Position numbers and translations under genes: made by a program. Below the pieces are notes generated by a model that was given only the letters and a program-made list of their open reading frames with translations, was not told the DNA's origin and did no database searches. Of a stretch of DNA of 64,000 nt, positions 1-10,732 are shown piece by piece; within the stretch, counting starts at the first letter, position 1, and every line of letters begins with the position of its first letter. Where the stretch lies: positions 1-64,000 of the forward strand of contig JAYKXP010000023.1 of the NCBI GenBank assembly GCA_037176845.1, written 5' to 3'. This stretch comes from Paramarasmius palmivorus. Its lineage: Eukaryota; Basidiomycota; Agaricomycetes; Agaricales; Marasmiaceae.

Positions 1-2477
1 CCGGCAACGCACATATCGAGTTGATTAGCTAATCCAAAATCCTGGCGCGGTTTTCACCGTTGCAGTAACAAAGGAACTATGACCGTTCTGTCTTCTGGGG
101 GCAGGACTGCTTCCACCATCTTCCGCACTCAAAGCTTGGTGGTCTGTGTCAAGGAAACACCTGTGCTCCCATTAGATATGAGATGGTAGCTAAGAGCAGG
201 TAATCCGGTACCCAGGCCCGTGCGGGGTCGCAGGACGCGTACTTGGGGCTTAGTTTCTTTGTTGATGATGGAAGAAAAGGGCAGGGAGGAAAATGGCAGG
301 AGATGAGCGAGGTTACGAGACCAAATGGCAGTCCGTGGCCACGGCTCCCCTCACGCGCACGTAAACCCAAAAAAAAAGTAGCGAACGGCTAGCCTGGGAC
401 GCCGAGCCATATCGACCTACGCACAGGACTCCACTAGGTGCTCCACTCCCAGACTGCAAGGACGCCGCTAGGGCCATTGTGGAAAAACCTCCTGTGAAGT
501 ACGTATTTATTTCAGTATGTAGTTATCAGAAATTATTGACATGGTTTAAGCATACATTATAATTATTTATGAATTCACGTTGATTAACAACAATGACAGA
601 TACATCTCACACGAGATCATAGGATATAATGTTGCGTGGAATCTTGTATGAATGTAACCGAAGTGTGATCAAAATACTGCCTTATCGTAGTAACTGTCCG
701 TGGATAACAAGTCTCGAACATGGAAATGTAGCTGCCCTTGAGCGGCCCCGAATAGCGGGATGCAAACAAAATAGTAGAACCCTGTTTGTGGATATTGAGT
801 TTAGACAGCACCAGCTTTAGTAATGCACATCCACGTACCTACTAGCCCTCAGCTTGTGACCTATTCACGATTGAAGTAACGTTGTGATGCGTCTTCACGG
901 AACAGAACCTGCAACGGCCCCAGCGGGCACTCGTCGGAACTTCCAAGTTGAGGCAAAGAAATCGTTGTATCACGTCAACAACTGTGACAAGCCACCCATT
1001 TTGTCACAGCTATACAGTCCTTCGGGACTTACCAAGGGTGACATTCACGATCACATGTGCTCACCGCTTGACACGTCAGAACTTGAAGCTCGACTTCTCG
1101 CTCTTTCCCCCAATTCCTTTCCATTCTTCCCCAAGTTCTTCCTAGGCTCTTCCTACGTGCTCTGAAATTGCTCTGCCGCCTCAAGTCTGCTGTTCCTCGC
1201 TGGGGCTATCACATAACTGGGGCTAGTACTTGCTCAAGATCCCTCAAGAATATTCTCATTGTGCAACTTGCTCCGACTAGCCTCGCTGTCTACCAACGAA
1301 AATCACGGATACCTCACTAAGGCCCAGGGAACTAGGACCAAATTAGACCAGCACCGGAGGTTGAAAGGTATAGGTGAGTTGTGTTCAGTTTTTTTTTCCG
1401 GCCCCTCATAACTAATACTTTTTTTCAATTTCCCTAGGTATCCTCAATTTCTGGCTGAAGTCAACCACCTCCAAGTCGAGCCCATATCAGAACTCCTCCC
1501 CCTGTGGTATCCTTGTATGTATTTACCACTTCTTGCTCTTGAGTAATGGTTTACATGATTTATTCCTTTAGCCCCGATGCATAACAAAGCTATGCGCCCT
1601 TTTGTAGTCATAATGTACTGTCCATAGTGCTAACAGAGACATGTTTTGACCTTTCTTACTTGCGTATTTGAATGATTGGTACAAAAAGGTGAGAAATAAT
1701 ACGTCTTATATGCGATAATCCCAGGTTAATTAGGATGCATTTCCCTACTCGGGAATTGGGGGACCACCTTATTATCCGTTATAAACGTTAATCAGTAGAC
1801 TTCTGGGATTAACATGAATATCCAATAATTATCGTGAATTCACGGGGTAGGCTTTTCCAGATGAGTGATGGATACGAACTGATAATCATGATGCTCATAC
1901 TGCAGACAGATACTTACGGCTCAATCCAGGCGACTTTCGATAACCAGATTTTCCCATAAACAGTATATGTCGTATCAGGCATAACCCTGGATGGTCTATT
2001 CGGCTCAGGTAGCAACCTAGTAGTCTCGAAATGCCTTCTGGATGGGTATCTTTTTTTCCTCATCTACATTCATGAAACTGATTGTGACTGAGACGGTGTT
2101 ACTAGAAGCTGAACTACTAGAAGCACCGAGGTTTCATCAAAATTCGAGCAGGCCTCTGCTGGTTCCAGAAGGGTCACCGCTGGCATACTTTTTGAGCGAA
2201 TATTGCCGTGATCAGCAATGGTCATAACGGCTATTACTGCATACTCAATACGCCGCACTTGAAGATGATTCGACATTCATGGGGTGACTCGGCGAGGATG
2301 AATCGATGACTTCGGGACCTCGGCAGTACCTTTCAACTTCAAGTTTCAAGCTTCTAAACCCGTTGATGTTGATGGGACGATTGCCCACTTTTCTCATGGA
2401 TAATTTTAGTACAACGGTATTAATACTAGTACTGATCATCGATCCATTATACCATACTACCCCCGTTGAACGCAGCG
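1..2477. other. no gene recognised
   Basis: Only short open frames (under 95 codons) occur here and none shows a recognisable domain, splice pattern or homology to other parts of the window. A pyrimidine-rich tract followed by AG near 1430-1440 looks like a splice acceptor but I could not attach it to any coding exon. I see no repeat, tRNA or terminal inverted repeat. Confidence 0.5.
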
Positions 2478-3974
2478 ATGTCTTCTGCAATCTCTGATAA
2501 CCCCTCCCTTCGTGCAGAATTCATTATTCTCAAGCTCTCCGCCTCTTTATCGGTGAGTCGTACTAGTAGCCTCACCGCTGTCATTCATCTTAGCCTACTT
2601 CTTACTATATCAGGTCATGTATTCCGTCTACGGTATGCTTCAATCTACGGACTGTGCATCATGGCCTGAAGTCCCATCTTCCCCTTAGGCATCTACATAG
2701 TTCTCTTCGGGACATATATCTACTCGATGCGTAAGCGCAAACATACCGACGGGAATTGCAATACTAGCAACCTCTATCTCATGCTTGCCGTGGCACTCTT
2801 CCTACTATCGACAATCTCTGTGGTCAATGACACCATATACTTTGTCCATTCCTCCGTTATCCGCTTCAACGTTGTCAAGAACGAGGATTATGCTTTATAC
2901 ATCAACTACCAAACCTGGCGCGATGTCGAGAGACGAGTTGCTAAGCGAGTGGTATATTTTTTTTTAGCACAGCCTATCCCATAGCTAACTTAACACTGCG
3001 ATCCAGCACTCTTCACGAACTACTGCCTGTTTTACTCAAGTAGGTTGACCTTACACTACTCGCCCTCAACAAACTAACGAAGGTTATTGGCAACAGTATC
3101 GTCGCAGAATGGATGCTTGTATGTGCAGCTCTAACATAGCATAGTTGATTTAACTCATTACTGATTCTCATACTGCAGATTCACAGATGCATATTGATAT
3201 GGAATTCTAGCAAGATTGTTACCGTTTCTTTAATAATAGCCTCAACGATTGTGAATAGTGCGTCGCTTAAAGTCTTTTGGCTTTAACCAGTGCTGATAAT
3301 ATGTATCTCACAGTTACTGGGCTTACCTACTCTATCCTAGACTCAGTTGGGACAACTGCTCTGGCACGCGATCCAAACAATGCGACGTCGTCGTTATTGT
3401 TCAGCATCAGTAATCCTATGGGATTCGCGTATAGTATTAGCAGTGTTATCAATAACTTGGCGATTACTTCATTAACTGGTGCATATTTCTATCTTTCCAT
3501 GTACCCTGCGAACGTTAACATTCCATATATGGCAGCTGGGCGTATTTGGTGGATCCATCGACAGGTCCGTGTGCAAGGGACTTATACAAGCGACAACTTC
3601 GTACAATCAATCTTTCGACTCATGTAAGTTAGTACTGTCCAGAGGTGTCATGATGCCTACAACTTCCTGATAGGCTCGAGTCTGGAATTATCTATCCCAT
3701 AATCAGTATAGCGAATCTTTTGGTGCAAAACTTGGTTTCGCCGATTTCGCCGTCTTTTGACCCTTACCCCCTCGTCGCCCTCAGTGCCGTAATGAGATTT
3801 TAGTCGTTTTTCTGTCAAGCGTTCTCACTGTTACAACAGGGGATTGCGCCGACACTGATCATGGTCCGAGCAAAAATGGGCAAGAACGTCGAAAGCCTGC
3901 ACAGCGTGGTCTCAGGCATCCGTTTCACTAGCCAGCCAATATCCCAGGAAGTCACAGGCTTGGACACATCTTGA
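2478..3974 (+). CDS. seven-helix membrane protein, array copy 1
   Basis: Multi-exon gene for an Agaricomycete multi-pass membrane protein of unknown function. The start at 2478 opens exon 1 (MSSAISDNPSLRAEF...), which ends at a GTGAGT donor. Later exons carry the family landmarks in order: a helix ending GIYIVLFGTYIYSM (about 2690), a helix LALFLLSTISV-like (about 2790), AEWMLIHRCILIW (about 3105-3205, split by an intron), ISSVINNLAITSLT (about 3440), AGRIWWIHRQV (about 3533), LESGIIYPIISIANLL (about 3675) and GIAPTLIMVRAKMGKN (about 3842). About seven hydrophobic segments are expected, giving a receptor-like topology. The TGA at 3972 follows a short hydrophilic tail. Function is unknown; an orphan GPCR-like role is only an inference from topology. 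Six relatives lie elsewhere in the window. No disabling change was seen, but exon joins were not all checked. Confidence 0.75.
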
Positions 3975-4571
3975 TTTCAGACACATGATCATTCAGTTGG
4001 GACCTCAGGGGAAGTTGAAGCGGGCGAGGAATGTGTGGGAAACGGAAAGGAAACGAGTGCGATGGTATGAGGAAGTCTGACTCTGGGAGCATTTTAGAGT
4101 AATTAGCATTCTACGAATAGATTCCATCGCTTATTTTTTTCTCTTTCCAAATATATTAATATGATCTGGCGGTAACGGGCACGAGGATAAATTATTTGTG
4201 GTTCAGTTGACGATTCGCGTCGGCGATGTTTCCAGATTAGGGAATTCTTAATTAGAATGCGCTTGCACTGACCTTATTTTTTGGTAGGCCCTTCAGATCA
4301 TCCTTGATCTATACTTTACACGGTCGATGGCTTCCCATGATGTATCTGGCATAGTATCAGAGCAAAGAAATATCGTGGTGCAAAGTGCACTCCTCGGCGA
4401 TGATTCCACATTAGTCAATCCACAAGCTAGGACTTTCATTGATTACGTACTATCCAAAGTAAGTACATTCCGACATGCTCTATGACTGTTTCAAAAGAAG
4501 AGTGTAATCCTCTGTGTGTTCGCGGTATCCCGTGCGGGTCTTGATAAATAGGATTAAAATGTACTGCCACC
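3975..4571. other. spacer between convergent paralogues
   Basis: Non-coding stretch between the ends of two convergent seven-helix genes. It contains a T-rich run near 4132-4142. I see no further feature. Confidence 0.4.
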
Positions 4572-5463
4572 TCAGGATATCGTAACGACATCCAGAACTC
4601 GTTCGGAGCTTCGCCTTTCACCGAAGTTTCCAACTGAAGCCGTCGTCCAAGTTGTCAGTTGCTGTGGTCCACTCGAGAAACGGATCTCTGAGAGTCTGTC
4701 GTGCTCGGAGTTCGCGCCTAATTTCGCACGGACCATAACCATTGTTGGAGCGATTCCCTGGAATACTATTAGACGGTTCATAGTTCTTAAGGATGACATC
4801 ACTTACAGCACTCAGAGCGATAAGCGGGGCAAACTCAAAAATTGCAGGCGCCGTGTTTGCGACAATCAGCCCTACAGCGGTAAGGATGGGGTAGCAAACA
4901 CCAGACTCGAGTCTAGAATGATATATTCACCTCGATTCAGCTTTGCGGGATATAGACTCACATGATTCTGGAGATAGATTCAACTATTTTATCACTGGTT
5001 CGAACGCCTCGGGCTCGGAGCTGTCGATGACACCACCAAATTCTTCCGGCTGTAGTCGAATAGTAAGTGCGGGACGTGAAATATTATTCTCAGCACGAAC
5101 CTGTGAGGACCGTGATAATGGTGTTGACGACGGCGCTGGCGACATTGTAGACAAAATAAATGAATTTTCCTAGAATGCGCTTTGAGGCATTACTTGAATC
5201 ACTGGTACCGAGCCCAACAAGTATACCGCCGGTGAGTCCTAGACCTTAGGGCGTATGTCACTAAAAAATATAGACGAAATAAAGGAGGACCTGCACCATT
5301 CGCAATTACTGATAGTGCCACCAACCCGATAACAACACGTTTGTCGGAGGCCCATATCACATAGCAGCGGGTGATCTATGAGAGAACAATGAGTACTGAG
5401 GATACACTGCACAATTTTGAGCAAAGCAAGACGAACAAGCATGATATCCACTTGGGAATTCAA

Positions 5464-5490
5464 GCCTGCACCCAAGGGTGCAGTCAGGCA
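5464..5490 (-). repeat. 3'-terminal hairpin of Helentron element 1
   Basis: The sequence CTGCACCC-AA-GGGTGCAG (plus strand) forms a perfect 8-bp stem close to the element's 3' end. The matching hairpin of element 2 at 27073-27099 reads CTGCACTC-AA-GAGTGCAG: the C:G pair has become T:A on both arms, a compensatory change that supports the stem being functional. Hairpins near the 3' end are a defining feature of Helitron-type elements. Confidence 0.75.
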
Positions 5491-5505
5491 CGAATTCGAA
5501 AGAAA

Positions 5506-7479
5506 TCAAGATTTAACATATACTGCCCCATATGCTTTTTTATCCTTAAACTTCATTAAGTTTAGATTAGTTCTATTTAAATTACCACTATATAAAAGTT
5601 GTGATCCCATCTCACCCATACCATCATGCCCAAATACTGATCCATCTGATTCAATAATTCTGGCAACATAATGTTCATTACCAAAGTATATAACTCCTCT
5701 CAGTTCATATTGTATGTTTTCTACATATACAGTTTTATCAATGTAAAAAGTATTATGCTGTGTTCTAGGCAATGTGAAATGGCAAGTAAATAGTTCTGGA
5801 GGCTTAATGAAGCAGTGAAATGATCTTAGATTTGTGTTACAGTTGCTACATTTCTGAGCCAATTCAATAGAACCGTTTAATAGCCATTCTGATATAGATC
5901 CATACTCTGTGGCTCCAACCATCTCTAGTACAGGTGATTTACATTGTTGAACAGCATTATTACATGTATGATTATTTGGACATGTTACTGTATTTTCAAT
6001 ATAGTTTCTAGTATCGGAGCTTAGTAAAGCATCTAATACTACAGGCACTGAAGCATATTCACCCCATCATAATCTCCGAAGAGGATAACATGCATCTAAA
6101 GTTGCCCTCATGCTATCTCGGGCCTGTTCCAAAGTAATGTGTCCAGTTCTAACCTTTTCAAACTCTTGTGATAATTCTGTTGGAATGTCAGATTGTGTAG
6201 AGTTCATATAACTATCCCATCTATCAGGATCAGAGGCCCAGATAGTGTATAGAATTAATACTACAGTGTCATAAGCACAGCTGTTATTACTCCATATAGG
6301 TCCCATTCGATTATTAAATGCTCTTGATGAAATAGAGTCAATACAAGAGCGTTTGACTAGTCTATCATCATCATCCTCACTATCAGCATCATCAAGCCTC
6401 TTTCTTTTTAATGGGGTCTCATCGTTAACTAAGGTCTGTTGTGAATCTGAAAGGAATTGAACTGGAACACTACTTTCTACAGGCTTTAATCTTTGTTAGA
6501 TCACAGATTGTGTTAGAGTTCTCTCTTTTGTAGACTCAGGCTTTTTATAGTTTACAATATGCCATTCCTCAATTCTATCAACATCTAGTTCTTGATAAGG
6601 ATCTGAAGAGTTCCATTGTAGTATTTTGGGCATAAATGGTGGTTTGTACTGTTCTCCTTTCCATTTACGAAAGGCTTTAATTACTTCAATACGAGATGCA
6701 CCATGTACACTTTTATCCATGTCTCCAATATATCTTAGTCTAGTTATATCATCAAGGATTTCTAGTTCTCTATATTCTCGCTTTAATGATCGTGGTGCAC
6801 CACCAGTAATCTTATGAGGGTGAAAGCTTCTTAAAATAAGTGTTCCTGCAGCAGATGCACTACGAGACAGTGCAGTATAGTAAGCATGAAAGCTTCTACA
6901 ATACATTAAATCTACAACATTATATCTTCTTGTTGTCCCCTGTGAAGCATAGTCAGTCATTGCAAAACATGGTAAAATCTCAATCTGGGTTCTTGATATA
7001 TGAACTTCTTCATCATTTGGTAATGTTATGAATAGTGTAGATGTGTTAGGAACTAGTGGAATAACATTATCTGGCAGTCCAGGTATTTGTATATCATGAG
7101 GAGGATCAGTCAATTTTACAAATAGTGTATGCAAAGTTAATTGGCCACGTGAGCCCCTTCCCGCTTTCCAGTCATAGACTGTAGCTTCCTGTCCTTTAGT
7201 GATACATATTTCAGTGGCAGTATTAGATCGTAAGATTACAGGCATTCCAAAACATAAAGATAGCTTTCCAGATATATGCTCATCAGATGCACTATCAGGA
7301 CAATTCCAAATTACCTTTTGTAATTCATCCGACATTACTGTTGCAGCATGCAGCATTTTCTTTCTTTTACTTTTAGCATTGTCAGTTAGCGGTTTCAATA
7401 CATCTGTTAGGATCTGTTCGCAGTTGGACCCTTGAGACAGATTCAGAGAGGACTTAGGTATGATGTTGAATTCCAGCAC
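5506..7479 (-). pseudogene. Helitron PIF1-like helicase C-terminus fused to cysteine peptidase, decayed
   Basis: One reading frame of about 658 codons, interrupted by two in-frame stops (TAA near 6493-6495, TGA near 6064-6066). The first part is the C-terminal end of a PIF1-family helicase as found in Agaricomycete Helitrons: GKLSLCFGMPVILRSNTAT, ITKGQEATVYDW, AMTDYASQGTTR and YYTALSRSASAAGT (helicase motif V/VI region). A charged linker (LKRKRLDDADSEDDDDR) follows. The last part resembles a USP/UCH-type cysteine peptidase, with a Cys box SNNSCAYD near 6290, a C-x2-C pair (KCSNC), and a late GNEHYVARI / GSVFGHDGM segment that may supply His and Asp. The helicase N-terminus (Walker A) and any Rep domain are absent. 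The helicase would unwind DNA in rolling-circle transposition; the role of the peptidase is unknown. Confidence 0.75.
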
Positions 7480-8006
7480 CTTCTTATTGGACAGCTATAT
7501 CTACTGTTGACTGTATTGGGGAGATTTACAGGTTGGTATAACTGACTCTAACCTGACATGCTGTCTCATATCCTAATATGAGCACCTGTAACTTGATATG
7601 CCAGGTTATGGGTAGTTACAGTGACAGGGTCATGCCCTACTGCAACTTAACATCTCTACTACAACTGGATACAGTGTATTTCCAGATGTAGTGGGTATAA
7701 TTTAAGGACAGGACATTATAGCTGATTAATACTAGCTCAAGAACATTTTTTCCATTGCTCAGTTCTTTGGAATAATATCTACTATAAACCAATATAGCTA
7801 TATAACCTTTTGTGTGATGGATATAAGTATTTACATGTTACACTTGAATACTTTATGCTATCTGATTATGTATTAATTGTTGAGATATACAATACATGGG
7901 TTATGATATATGATTAACTCACAGTAATGTGTCTTGAATACACACTAGAATCTTTGTCTATGATGAGGTATAGTGTATTGTATCAGTTCAGTATATAAAG
8001 ACACAA

Positions 8007-8096
8007 TGGTATAGTGGTTAGCAATGGCCTCGGAAATTGTTGATTACAAGCACAGGGCAAGGCCTATGGTTCAATCCCTTCTGGAAACACTATACC
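8007..8096 (+). other. tRNA-like fold with A and B boxes (element 1)
   Basis: TGGTATAGTGG (8007-8017) matches an RNA polymerase III A box, and GGTTCAATCCC (8068-8078) matches a B box. The segment is bounded by a perfect 9-bp inverted repeat, GGTATAGTG (8008-8016) and CACTATACC (8088-8096). A run of four Ts follows at about 8102-8105. The box spacing (about 50 nt) is long for a simple tRNA, so this may be a tRNA-derived relic, an intron-containing tRNA-like gene or a SINE head. It recurs at 31091-31180 in element 2 with few changes. Confidence 0.5.
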
Positions 8097-8132
8097 AAAA
8101 TGTTTTCTATCTATCAAATGCTGAGTAAGACT

Positions 8133-8159
8133 GTGCGCGATCTGAGTGGGATCGCGCAC
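8133..8159. repeat. 10-bp perfect hairpin (element 1)
   Basis: GTGCGCGATC and GATCGCGCAC are separated by seven bases and pair perfectly. The GC-rich stem stands out from AT-rich surroundings and lies about 36 bp after the tRNA-like fold. The same hairpin is unchanged at 31217-31243 in element 2. Function is unknown. Confidence 0.6.
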
Positions 8160-8398
8160 TGACTTACTAATCCTGTTGAAATTATTTTATCTTATCAACA
8201 ATCAAGAACTTCTCCTTATATCTGAGCTACTCTTTTATATGATAATATGTGAGTTGTTATCAGCAATGTTTGCAGAAGACTATAGCCTAATGTGCTCTAG
8301 AAGTGGTCCTCTACAATTAGGGAGTAGAAAAATGCAAAACAAGTAGCTAAAGTAGCAGGTACAAGGAAAACCATATCTTAGATCATGAGATATAGGCC

Positions 8399-9593
8399 AG
8401 ATATTGACATGGGGTAAGTTGGAGGACCTGGATACATTAAATACAAGCCTGGGGACACCAAATAGTACATAGATTGGTGGGATAATGGTGCTTAAATATC
8501 AAAAATACTGAAAATCTCCGAAATTAGGGGAATAAAATTACAGGATGGGGTGTAATGCAGCTAGGGCTTAGATATTATGGATGAAGGATGATATATATGT
8601 TTCCTTGATGGGTTTACAATCCTGGAGAGCTGCCTATTTTTCCAGATTTATTACAGCTAAATTCGCTTTTTTTGGATATGGGTAATACTATACCACAGGG
8701 AATGATTGGGATGGGATAATTCTTGTTCATAACCCACTCTAGGGTGTATAGATGATGAATATATACTTGCCCAAGCACTCCTGTATCTGCAACATCTTGT
8801 TTAATCCAATGTATTGTACAGTTATGTAACACAGACAGTAGTACACAAATAGCACCTCAGGGAAGCATCCCAGCACCAAGGAAAGTTCAGAATCGAGTTC
8901 AGGCACCCAAAATACACTTTCCTACCATGAAAGGACATTTTTTGATTACATCTGTATGTTGCTACATAAAAAATACATAAAAAATTGGATTTTTAGGGGT
9001 TTTTTTGTACTGGAGCATGGGGATTGCTCCTAAAATCACCAAAAATGAATGAGAGACTGTTAAATATGCATAGAACAGGAATATCCATTGCCTTCATGTA
9101 TCCCATGACAGGAATCCTTATGCCAGACTGATCAATTCTTGCACAATTACAGAAAACATGTAATATGGATGTAGTATTTTAGGGAGTGAACTGGGAGCTT
9201 GGGGAGCCTCAAAATTGCATTCAGAATGAAAAATCAGTCAAGAATACATCCAGAGTTGAAGGAAATCCATCCACAATTGACTTCAATATGCATACATCAA
9301 TTTAAATGCACAAGTCTATGTGCAATATATGTTTACTTTAAACATAAAACTTGTCAGATACATATATCAAGATTGTAATCCCACCCAGGGAACATATATA
9401 TCATCTCTCATCCACAATATCTAAGCCCCAGCTTCCTTACATCTTATACTGTAATTTTATTCCCCCAATTTTGGAGATTTTCAGTATTTTAGATATTTAA
9501 ACACCATTATCCCACTAAACTATGTACTATTTGATATGCCCAGGCTTGTATTTAATGTATCTAGGTCCTCCAACTCACCCCATGCCAATATCT
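8399..9593. repeat. long inverted repeat inside Helentron element 1
   Basis: The arm at 8399-8599 and the arm at 9393-9593 are reverse complements of each other over about 200 bp with roughly 88 percent identity by eye, separated by about 790 bp. Weaker pairing continues outward toward 8345 and 9650. The same arrangement occurs in element 2 (31483-31683 and 32477-32677). It may be a nested foldback element captured before the two copies diverged. I see no coding sequence between the arms. Confidence 0.7.
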
Positions 9594-10732
9594 GCCCTGT
9601 ATCCCATGATTCAAAAGCTTATTTTCCAGTTACACTCTGTTTACACTTTTTGTACTGCTTTTCTGCATATAATATTATTACCAAATAGAGTGGTAATGTC
9701 TCTTAAGTATAGGAGAGTTCAATACACTCCAGTAGTCCCAAAATCCAATCCTTAGCTGCTTAATTTACACTATAATAGCATACCAGTAGCTGAACTGCAG
9801 GTCTAGAGGGCGTGGGAATTATTCAAAACCTAAGAAAGGCCAGCCTTTAACTTTATTTTGATAGCTGGTTACTTGTAACACTGATATATAACCCAGATTT
9901 AAGCTATCAAGCAGTATATTTGTACTCCTCCTGTGAGGTTTACTCATAACGACTGGGTAGCACATTGGAATCAGCACTTATCATTAGGTGCTTATCATCA
10001 GGCGCTAATCACCTTCGGACATAAAATTGCCGATTATCGTCGGATCATCGGAGGCCCTCTTAACGTCTGAATTTTTTGGCTGGGACTCGGTGATAAAGAA
10101 CGAATTCTCATTTCATGTCGAATTCGTAACCGTAATGCTGCGATTTAACAAGATTAGTTTCCAGATATCTGTCGACAGACAGAAATGCCTACTTGAGAAG
10201 AACGAGAAGCAGGTACTCCAGGGTGCTGGTGGAAATCATTTCAGTGGTGGACTCGGAAAAAGGAGTGAATTATGACGCCCTACTAGGTAGCGGTTTTCGC
10301 AACATTATGATCGATGTAATCACTAAGCAGCTGTTGATTTCCAGTCTTGACTGTTGCGAAAAGGACAAGAGAGTCGTGAATGAGAGTAATGGCATGAACC
10401 ACGACAAAAATGGTGGACAGGATGAAGAGAACCACAGTCAACGATAGGTATAGATTGAAGCTGCGCCCTTCATCGTCAGTCCGGCGCCGTCGCATTATAC
10501 ACAGGCAAGAACTGAATAGCAGGATGTAAAAACCTACGAAGAAGTCAGAATTTGACTCCGAAGAACTCAGATTCCTGACCGTACCATATGTGAAAAACAT
10601 GACCTGATGATATTGTCCGTAAGTGGAATTAGCAATAATGAGATCCTGGGACCGTACCGATGAATTGACAATCGGGAAAATAACTGCTCTTGTGGTAGTA
10701 AGGTACTTGGCCCCTAGGTCCTCAGTAGACAT

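Larger units (their letters stand above)
5451..10128 (-). mobile_element. Helentron-like (Helitron2) element 1
   Basis: Rolling-circle-type element; its coding strand is minus, so its 5' end is at 10128 and its 3' end at 5451. Ends were set by comparison with a second copy at 27060-33212: both share the 5' end (minus strand TACGAATTCGAC...) and the 3' end (...GCTTGAATTCCCAAG). In both copies the element sits between T and T with no target duplication, as expected for Helentron/Helitron2 elements rather than canonical A-T Helitrons. A perfect 8-bp stem hairpin lies about 13 bp inside the 3' end. The 5' about 2.65 kb (7457-10128) is non-coding and shared with element 2; the 3' part holds a decayed helicase-peptidase frame. 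It lacks the Rep domain and most of the helicase, so it is non-autonomous. Confidence 0.75.
4572..10732 (-). pseudogene. seven-helix membrane protein, copy 2, split by Helentron
   Basis: The N-terminal half lies at 10732-10129 (start MSTEDLGAKYLTTTRAV, then VGFYILLFSSCLCIMRRRR and LYLSLTVVLFILSTIFVV). The C-terminal half lies at 5450-4572 (RCYVIWASDKRVVIGLV-type segment near 5370-5310, then GIAPTMVMVRAKLGAN near 4755, stop at 4572). Between them sits a 4,678-bp Helentron-like element (5451-10128) on the same strand. The break falls just before the AEWML-IHRCYVIW region that other copies split with an intron. Removing the element leaves a flanking T-T joint, but the coding frame around it already looks altered by about five bases, so the gene may have been degenerating as well. 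It cannot make a normal product unless the whole element is spliced out, which I consider unlikely. Confidence 0.8.

Noticed and set aside
9522..9755. 77-codon frame conserved in both Helentrons (also 32606-32839)
   Set aside because: It lies in an inverted-repeat arm and its outer flank; the frame is open in both copies simply because the copies are similar, and no domain or start context supports it.
5451..10128. Interpretation of element 1 as a cut-and-paste DNA transposon
   Set aside because: No terminal inverted repeats with target duplication; the shared ends, T-T junctions, 3' hairpin and PIF1-type helicase fit a Helitron-type element.
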